Shown in pieces: positions 7,324 through 11,953 of a stretch of 11,953 nucleotides of DNA. The first letter of the stretch is position 1. Every line of letters begins with the position of its first letter. The notes beneath the pieces were generated by a model. That model did no database searches, was not told the origin of the DNA, and saw only the letters and a program-made list of their open reading frames with translations. Position numbers and translations under genes: made by a program. The stretch covers positions 4,975 through 16,927 of the forward strand of contig CAJTRF010000014.1 of the NCBI GenBank assembly GCA_910578525.1. Reading direction: 5' to 3'. This DNA comes from an uncultured Mycoplasmatales bacterium (GTDB taxonomy: Bacteria > Bacillota_I > Bacilli_A > Mycoplasmatales > Mycoplasmoidaceae).

Positions 7324-7788
7324 ATGTCTATATTAAACGAAATGACAAATGGAATTAAAACCAGAGAAGTAAAAAATATAAGCAGTATTTATACTACTCA
7401 AGCTAAAGAAGATACAGAACTTAAGGATGATATAATATTAATAGGTAATGTAAACCATAACAGCATATTAAAAAGCCTAAAGTTATCCTCCAGTGAAGCA
7501 GCAGCAGGACTAACGGCAGATGTTATACTATTGAATGGCGCTAAAGAAGAGATAGATGGTTTAGCAGCTCTAAAGGAAGATATTGCCTTTACAACTGCTT
7601 TAGATAATAGCGAATGTCTAGATGCAAGCATTAAATTCGGAACTTTAGAAGATTATATAATATCCAAAACCGAAACTACCTTTTATAGAGGTCAGCTATT
7701 CATAGCTCTAAAGATTAAAACACCAGCTACTACTGCTAAAGCAGGATTAAAGATTTTAGCTGATATTAACTTTATAGAGAATATCTAA
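7324..7788 (+). CDS. Small structural protein after capsid, possible head decoration protein (154 aa)
   Basis: I do not recognise this protein with certainty. It is predicted soluble, has no signal peptide or membrane segment, and is rich in beta-prone stretches: IILIGNVNHNSILKSLKL, then AGLTADVILLNG, then FYRGQLFIALKI and AGLKILADINFI near the end. This alternation of an 'L-x-G' strand, a 'L-T-A-D-V' strand and a final Gly-x-Leu-x-Ile strand resembles small jelly-roll-like proteins often encoded next to the capsid gene in podoviruses. In such phages they decorate the head or stay uncharacterised. It sits 15 bp after the capsid, carries the strongest ribosome site in the window, and is followed by a gap and a new promoter, so it forms a two-gene unit with the capsid. 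A virion role is likely from position; decoration is inference. Confidence 0.6.
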   Translation: MSILNEMTNGIKTREVKNISSIYTTQAKEDTELKDDIILIGNVNHNSILKSLKLSSSEAAAGLTADVILLNGAKEEIDGLAALKEDIAFTTALDNSECLDASIKFGTLEDYIISKTETTFYRGQLFIALKIKTPATTAKAGLKILADINFIENI

Positions 7789-7882
7789 ATATCTTTTTAA
7801 TGCCTTTGTTTAGGGGGGATATGGTTAAACGTTGATAGGATATATATATTATATTTTATCTCTCCGTCACACTTTTCCTTTT

Positions 7883-7891
7883 TGCTATAAT
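7883..7891 (+). promoter_or_regulatory. Extended -10 promoter for the tail genes
   Basis: TGCTATAAT is a perfect extended -10 element (TG at 7883-7884, TATAAT at 7886-7891). No good -35 lies 17 bp upstream, which extended -10 promoters tolerate. The 13-nt core TGCTATAATATAA is identical to that of the capsid promoter at 6077-6089. Transcription should start near 7898 and cover the adaptor, nozzle and fibre genes. Confidence 0.6.
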
Positions 7892-7910
7892 ATAATATAA
7901 AGAATATTAT
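7892..7910. promoter_or_regulatory. Inverted repeat directly after the tail-gene -10
   Basis: ATAATAT (7892-7898) and ATATTAT (7904-7910) are perfect inverted halves around a 5-base loop and span the expected transcription start. The capsid promoter has a comparable 7-bp stem just past its start (6098-6117), although the sequences differ. It could be an operator, an early RNA hairpin or a chance AT palindrome. Confidence 0.3.
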
Positions 7911-7982
7911 CGCTTATCATTTCCCCCTTAATAAACAAAAACATACCTACATAATAAAAGATAAACAACGGGATAAAAAGTT

Positions 7983-8609
7983 ATGGATACTTTAAATTGT
8001 AAGAATGATATAATTAATAGAGCTTTATCTCTGTTAAGAGAAAAAGAGATAATAGATATTTCCATTGAACCCAGCAGTGATACCGAGAGACTGATTCATA
8101 AATGGTTTGAAATAGCTAAAGCAGAAGCCATAACCGAAATAGAACCCGTATTTGCCATTAAAAGAATAAAACTTAATCTAGAGAAAAAGGTCAATGCAGA
8201 AGACCTGACGGAAGTAAAAACAGAAGAAACAGCAGAAAACAATAACAATAACAATAATAGTAATATTAATAAATCTTATCTCTATGGCTATCGTATACCC
8301 AGTGATTGTCTTAAGGTATTTAATGGTAACTTTGAACTATTGGAAGGCAACTATATCTATAGTTACCTTGCTAATGGTTTAATCATTAAATACCTTAGCA
8401 GTGATACGGAACTATATGAACGAGAAATAAAATTTAACATAGCTTTAAGCTATCTATTGGCCTACTACATCTGTGCTGATTTACAGAATAACGATAATAA
8501 AATTCAATTATTCTTTAAGCTAAAGAATAATAAAATATCAGAGGCAAGAACTGCTAACCTGAGAGAGATAGGAGTTGAGATAGTAAAGAACTACAGGTGG
8601 AAGAAATGA
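7983..8609 (+). CDS. Head-tail adaptor / tail tubular protein A-like (208 aa)
   Basis: Resembles the T7 gp11 family, whose ring joins the portal to the tail nozzle. The N-terminal part (residues 7-68) has the usual start: I-N-x-A-L-x-L-L followed by a helix leading to F-A-I-K-R and a strand, as in the family pattern ending in W/F-A-x-x-R. After a linker come YGYRIPSDCLKV (101-112), matching the family's Y-x-L-P-x-D-C-L-R/K motif, then EGNYIYS (121-127), LIIKYL (133-138), and a helical C-terminus with AxxYLLAYYICADL and SEART (186-190). All of these sit in family order. Length is close to T7 gp11 (196 aa). The unusual part is an insert at residues about 70-97 with seven consecutive Asn. The gene opens the tail unit and its TGA overlaps the nozzle start (ATGA). 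It is the first gene after the second promoter. Confidence 0.82.
   Translation: MDTLNCKNDIINRALSLLREKEIIDISIEPSSDTERLIHKWFEIAKAEAITEIEPVFAIKRIKLNLEKKVNAEDLTEVKTEETAENNNNNNNSNINKSYLYGYRIPSDCLKVFNGNFELLEGNYIYSYLANGLIIKYLSSDTELYEREIKFNIALSYLLAYYICADLQNNDNKIQLFFKLKNNKISEARTANLREIGVEIVKNYRWKK
8595..8600 (+). promoter_or_regulatory. Ribosome binding site that fixes the nozzle start
   Basis: AGGTGG lies 5 bases before the ATG at 8606, inside the end of the adaptor gene. A GTG at 8598-ish in this same motif gives a 3-codon-longer frame from 8597, but it would bury the ribosome site, so ATG 8606 is preferred. Confidence 0.7.
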
Positions 8610-10711
8610 GACAGGCAATACCAAGAAATAACTTTAGTAGTGGTATCATATCTCAACAGTTAAGTGGTAGGATAGACTTACCAGCTTTCTCTAACGGCCT
8701 AAAGAATTTAGAAAACTTTGATATTAATCTTAATGGTTCTCTATCCAAAAGAACAGGTTATGAGATAGTAGGTAAGAATGAAGAAGAAGGTAACAGCTAC
8801 TTTTTAAAGTTTGTATTTAATCAGGAACAGGTCTATTTGCTAGAATTTAAAAAAGAAACTAACAATAATACCAGTAAATTTTGTGTATGGATTACCACTG
8901 CAAACAATAGGGTTGAACTCTATAGAGAGAACGGAACAACAAAATACTTTAGTTGTCCCTATAGATTTGAAGACCTACCACTAATTAAAACCACCCAAAA
9001 CTTTGATGTGATCTATTTCTGTCATAATGACTATGTACCTAAAACCCTAACCAGAACCTATAACAGTACGAATAAAACCATAACCTTTACTTTTGCAGAT
9101 GTTGTATTTGATACCGCAACAGGAACAGAGAACCCTATAGCTATAGATGGTAATCCCAGTTGCTGTTGTTTCTATCAGCAGAGGTTAGTTTATGGTGGTT
9201 TTAAGAAACAGATAAACAAGATATGGGCTAGTGATAAGGGTTATTATAATAGGTTCACCACAAACCGAGAAAGCCATGAGGACATAATTGATATAGATGG
9301 TTTTAACTTTGTATTGAGTGAACTGAAGCTTAAGATACTATGGCTAAAGGAAACAACAGTTGGTTTAGTATTGGGTAGTAGTCAAGGTATAGCTATTCTA
9401 AAGACCGAAAGCGGACAGTTAACCCCTTTTAACTTTGGTTGTAATCTCGTATCTAAAGATGGAAGTAGCCCAAAAGAACCGATAGTGGTAGGTACTACTT
9501 TATTATATACGGATAGTACCCTAAAGAGAATAAAAGCCTTAACTTACAGTTGGGACTTAAATGCCTTTGTATCGGTAAACCTAAATATATTATGTCCTGA
9601 ACTAATACAGGAACCTATAAAGAAAATATGTTATCAGGAAGATAGTAAAGACTTTGTTTATGTGCTAACAGAGGAAGGTAATCTTTACTATCTCCTATAT
9701 TCCAGCAGTGAAATGTTCTATGCTTGGGGTAGGATAAATACCTATGATGATATTGAATATATAGAAGCTTTAGAGAAATATGATAGTGGTACTAACCTAT
9801 TTTTAATAGACAGTAATAACAATATCTTAAGAAAAAGTAGTGAGATAATCCTAAAAAGTGAAGAGGAGTATTATACAGCAGTAAGCAATAATAGGGAAGT
9901 ACATAATTTATATTATAATTATCTAAAGAAAGTTATAAATGATTTCAATTATCTGGACTATTCAAGTCAAATCAACTACTTTCACAATGAACCCTTAACC
10001 TTCACTAAAACAGAAGAAACCGAATATGGTATATTTGGAATTATAAGAGCAACAGATAATATCTTTACCGAGAATGCAGAAACATTAAAAACCTATCTGC
10101 TAGAAGATAGGGATAACCTTACTTTATTTGAGATAAGAGATAAGAACAGTAACCGAGAACTACAGGTAAGAGTATTAAGTGATAATAACTTTAGTAATCA
10201 AATAGTTAATTGGAGTTATAATAAAAACCTATTGGATAATATAGATACTAACCTATATCCCAATAACAGCAAATGGACTATAGTGGGAGATGGTTTTTAT
10301 TTCACCGATATGGAAATAATAAATGGAAAGATACAACTACCTCAGGGTATTAATATCGGTTGTTTCCGAATAGGTCATAACTATACCAGCTATCTAAAGA
10401 CTATGAACTTAGGAGGTATGATAGACAGCTACAATACCATGATAGCTAAAAAGAATATACTAAAGGTCTACGTAAGACTATATAATAGTTGGGGTGGAAA
10501 GTTTGGAACCGATTATTTTGATTTAAAAGAGATTAACTATTTAACTCTTGAGAACGCAAGATTTAATGAACCTTATACTTTACAGGAAATGGATGTAAGA
10601 ATTGATATAACAGATAAGTGGGAACATAATAAAAACTACTATCTGGTACAGGATGTACCTTATCCGTTCAATATCAACAGTATAACCATACTAACCGATT
10701 ATAACCAATAG
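8606..10711 (+). CDS. Tail nozzle / tail tubular protein B-like (701 aa)
   Basis: Resembles the T7 gp12 family, the hexameric nozzle through which DNA leaves the short tail. The N-terminus carries the family signature: SSGIISQQLSGRIDLPAF, then GLKNLENF and NGSLSKRTGYEIV, matching the usual G-x-x-x-R-x-D, G-L-x-x-x-x-N-F and G-x-L-x-x-R-x-G. Further along come CPYRFEDLPLI followed by FDVIYFCHNDYVPKTLTR, and CCCFYQQRLVYGG followed by I-W-A-S, matching the family's Y-x-x-x-D-L, H-P-x-Y-x-P-x-x-L-x-R and Q-Q-R-L-x-F-x-G. A beta-propeller-like part contains SSQGIAIL, LTPFN and a G-S-S turn. Length is near T7 gp12 (794 aa). The start is coupled to the adaptor by an ATGA overlap. The C-terminal third is more diverged and ends in a beta-rich region. 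The assignment is strong from several motifs plus gene order. Confidence 0.85.
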   Translation: MRQAIPRNNFSSGIISQQLSGRIDLPAFSNGLKNLENFDINLNGSLSKRTGYEIVGKNEEEGNSYFLKFVFNQEQVYLLEFKKETNNNTSKFCVWITTANNRVELYRENGTTKYFSCPYRFEDLPLIKTTQNFDVIYFCHNDYVPKTLTRTYNSTNKTITFTFADVVFDTATGTENPIAIDGNPSCCCFYQQRLVYGGFKKQINKIWASDKGYYNRFTTNRESHEDIIDIDGFNFVLSELKLKILWLKETTVGLVLGSSQGIAILKTESGQLTPFNFGCNLVSKDGSSPKEPIVVGTTLLYTDSTLKRIKALTYSWDLNAFVSVNLNILCPELIQEPIKKICYQEDSKDFVYVLTEEGNLYYLLYSSSEMFYAWGRINTYDDIEYIEALEKYDSGTNLFLIDSNNNILRKSSEIILKSEEEYYTAVSNNREVHNLYYNYLKKVINDFNYLDYSSQINYFHNEPLTFTKTEETEYGIFGIIRATDNIFTENAETLKTYLLEDRDNLTLFEIRDKNSNRELQVRVLSDNNFSNQIVNWSYNKNLLDNIDTNLYPNNSKWTIVGDGFYFTDMEIINGKIQLPQGINIGCFRIGHNYTSYLKTMNLGGMIDSYNTMIAKKNILKVYVRLYNSWGGKFGTDYFDLKEINYLTLENARFNEPYTLQEMDVRIDITDKWEHNKNYYLVQDVPYPFNINSITILTDYNQ

Positions 10712-10716
10712 GGAGG
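10712..10716 (+). promoter_or_regulatory. Ribosome binding site of the tail fibre gene
   Basis: GGAGG overlaps the end of the nozzle gene and lies only 3 bases before the ATG at 10720. The spacing is short, but the next in-frame ATG (10744) would lose the conserved start of the anchor domain only slightly, so it remains an alternative start. Confidence 0.55.
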
Positions 10717-10719
10717 CAT

Positions 10720-11953
10720 ATGAGCATAAACAACAGCTATAAAATGCAAGTTATAGAAAGTGATGGAACTACTACCCGCTATAACTTTGAATGTTTTATA
10801 AACAGTAAAGAGGATTTAAAGATAAAAGTAATAGATACCGAAGGTAACATAAAAGAGCTAGAATATGGTAACGATTACAATGTAGAGAATAAATTTGATT
10901 ACTACAATGGTGGATATTTTAATTTAGCTAAACCTCAAGAAAGAGGTTATACCATAGTAATCTATAGGGAAACACCCATAAACCAACAGATTAACTTTAT
11001 GTCTCTCCAGACCATAAGCCCTATGAACTTAACCAAAATGTTTGATAAGTTAACCATAATAGCACAAGAGATAAACGAGCAATTCTTTAGAGCTGTAAAG
11101 TTTGACTTTACAGATATAAGTCTGATAGACCAGGATAAACCACTTAATGAAAGTAATATTAAAAATCTAAATCCAGAACTTAATAAAGATAAGATAGTTG
11201 CCCTAACACTTAAATATAATGAAACAAGTAATAAATGGGAACTATATACCAGTACTACTAACCCAGATGAAACTAGAGAACAAGGAACGGAAACAAGCTA
11301 TAGAGTTTTTAAAATAGCTACAATAGAAGAAGCAAAGACAGGAGCTAATGACAATAAGGTAATAACACCACTTAAACTTAAAACAACCCTAGATGATAGA
11401 CAAGCTACAAATGAAGAAGTAGAAACAGAACAGGATATAAAGAAGTATATCAATCCTAAACAGGTAGGCTATTGTATTGATAATAGACAGGCAACAGATG
11501 AGGAGATAAGTACAGCAGAAGATATTAAGAAGTATATCAATCCTAAACAGATAAATGATTATCTAGATAACAGACAAGCAACAGCAGAAGAAGTAGAGAC
11601 AGAAGAGGATATAAAGAAATACATTAACCCTAGTCAATTAAGTAACTATCTAGATAATAGACAAGCAACAGATGCTGAGATAACAACAGCAGAAGATATT
11701 AAAAAGTACATCAATCCTAAACAAATAAATGATTATCTTGATAATAGACAAGCTACAACAGAAGAAGTAGAGACAGAACAAGATATAAAGAAATACATTA
11801 ACCCTAGTCAATTAAGTAACTATCTAGATAATAGACAAGCAACAGATGCTGAGATAACAACAGCAGAAGATATTAAAAAGTACATCAATCCTAAACAGAT
11901 AAATGATTATCTTGATAATAGACAAGCTACAACAGAAGAAGTAGAGACAGAAC
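10720..11953 (+). CDS. Tail fibre with T7 gp17-like anchor domain and repeat shaft (partial, 411 aa visible)
   Basis: Probably the host-recognition fibre. Residues 9-127 match the layout of the T7 gp17 N-terminal domain that fixes the fibre to the tail. A strand and turn (VIESDGTTTRYNF) come first, then a strand over 33-40, and NDYNVEN (51-57) in place of the family's T-D-Y. A G-Y-T-I-V-I-Y-R-E-T-P segment (76-86) follows, in place of G-Y-T-x-I-x-L-R-R, and then a helix (98-125). Residues 199-222 (IATIEEAKTGANDNKVITPLKL) are a classic fibre repeat of the A-T-x-E-E-A-x-x-G...V-T-P-x-x-L type. From residue 227 a 29-aa repeat is tandemly arrayed. The gene runs off the window inside the array, so its C-terminal receptor-binding tip is unseen. 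It is the last gene of the tail unit, 8 bp after the nozzle stop. Confidence 0.85.
   Translation, partial: MSINNSYKMQVIESDGTTTRYNFECFINSKEDLKIKVIDTEGNIKELEYGNDYNVENKFDYYNGGYFNLAKPQERGYTIVIYRETPINQQINFMSLQTISPMNLTKMFDKLTIIAQEINEQFFRAVKFDFTDISLIDQDKPLNESNIKNLNPELNKDKIVALTLKYNETSNKWELYTSTTNPDETREQGTETSYRVFKIATIEEAKTGANDNKVITPLKLKTTLDDRQATNEEVETEQDIKKYINPKQVGYCIDNRQATDEEISTAEDIKKYINPKQINDYLDNRQATAEEVETEEDIKKYINPSQLSNYLDNRQATDAEITTAEDIKKYINPKQINDYLDNRQATTEEVETEQDIKKYINPSQLSNYLDNRQATDAEITTAEDIKKYINPKQINDYLDNRQATTEEVETE
11398..11953 (+). repeat. Tandem array of 87-bp (29-aa) repeats in the tail fibre, with a 174-bp higher-order period
   Basis: Units begin at 11398, 11485, 11572, 11659, 11746, 11833 and 11920 (last one cut). 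Each encodes RQAT-x-EE/AE-V/I followed by DIKKYINP-x-Q and ends in Y-x-D-N. Two subtypes alternate: one with EVETE and SQLSNYLD, the other with EITTAED and KQINDYLD. The units at 11659 and 11833 differ at one base of 87. Those at 11572 and 11746 differ at four. This points to recent growth by duplication of a 174-bp pair. The motif is a variant of the K-Y-V-T-P repeats common in phage fibre shafts. Short reads would collapse or mis-count such an array. Confidence 0.9.

Larger units (their letters stand above)
7789..7982. other. Gene-free spacer between head unit and tail unit
   Basis: This stretch holds no open frame worth calling. It contains a run of six G (7813-7818) and a run of five C (7923-7927) with matching flanks that could pair across the promoter, an AT-alternating tract (7841-7856), the promoter at 7883-7891 and a short hairpin at 7892-7910. 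The adaptor start at 7983 has only a weak ribosome site (GGG at 7970-7972). Confidence 0.6.

Noticed and set aside
7398..7631. - strand open frame inside the small structural gene
   Set aside because: Shadow of the + strand gene, with no ribosome site or promoter.
7813..7927. Long-range pairing of the G run (7813-7818) with the C run (7923-7927)
   Set aside because: Only 5-7 pairs over a 104-base loop that contains a promoter, so the two runs would rarely be on one transcript; kept as a note in the spacer entry only.
8597..8605. GTG start giving a nozzle protein three residues longer
   Set aside because: The GTG lies within the AGGTGG ribosome site that is well placed for ATG 8606, and the ATGA overlap is the usual form of coupling.
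11398..11953. CRISPR array
   Set aside because: The 87-bp units are in frame, code for a regular 29-aa motif and have no unique spacers.

Overview
The window is an AT-rich stretch (about 30% G+C by eye) of the structural region of a double-stranded DNA bacteriophage or prophage. All recognisable genes lie on the + strand. The tail parts point to a short-tailed, podovirus-type virion: a T7 gp11-like head-tail adaptor, a T7 gp12-like nozzle and a fibre with a T7 gp17-like N-terminal anchor sit in a row. TAA, TAG and TGA all serve as stops, so the code is ordinary. The proteins are very rich in Asn and Lys, with several runs of Asn codons, as expected for a phage of a low-GC host. Podoviruses that carry a giant polyvalent virion protein are best known from Gram-negative hosts, but nothing here fixes the host.

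Layout. Positions 2-198 are one long imperfect palindrome with perfect 21-bp ends. It runs directly into the last ~56 codons of an upstream gene whose body is not in the window (stop at 328-330). Next is a giant gene (351-5948, 1865 aa) encoding a polyvalent-type protein. It has two tandem copies of an N-terminal domain, an HExxH zincin-like domain, long helical regions, a C-terminal segment typical of phage polyvalent proteins, hydrophobic membrane-like segments and a very basic tail. It is probably packaged in the head and ejected with the DNA.

A 418-bp gap (5949-6366) follows. It holds an AT-rich hairpin, a strong sigma70-type promoter and a leader of locally ~50% G+C with several possible stem-loops, then a good ribosome binding site. 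This leader precedes the major capsid gene (6367-7308), which is followed closely by a small beta-rich protein (7324-7788), possibly head decoration. A second gap (7789-7982) holds a second promoter sharing a 13-nt core with the first. It leads into the adaptor (7983-8609), nozzle (8606-10711) and tail fibre (10720 to the window end), which are overlapping or tightly spaced. The fibre gene is cut by the window edge inside an 87-bp tandem repeat array.

How it works together: the capsid and small head protein build the shell. The adaptor, nozzle and fibre build the short tail. The giant protein is inferred to enter the host with the genome. The two promoters suggest that capsid and tail genes are transcribed as separate late units. 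Terminase, portal, scaffold, replication and lysis genes are not visible here.
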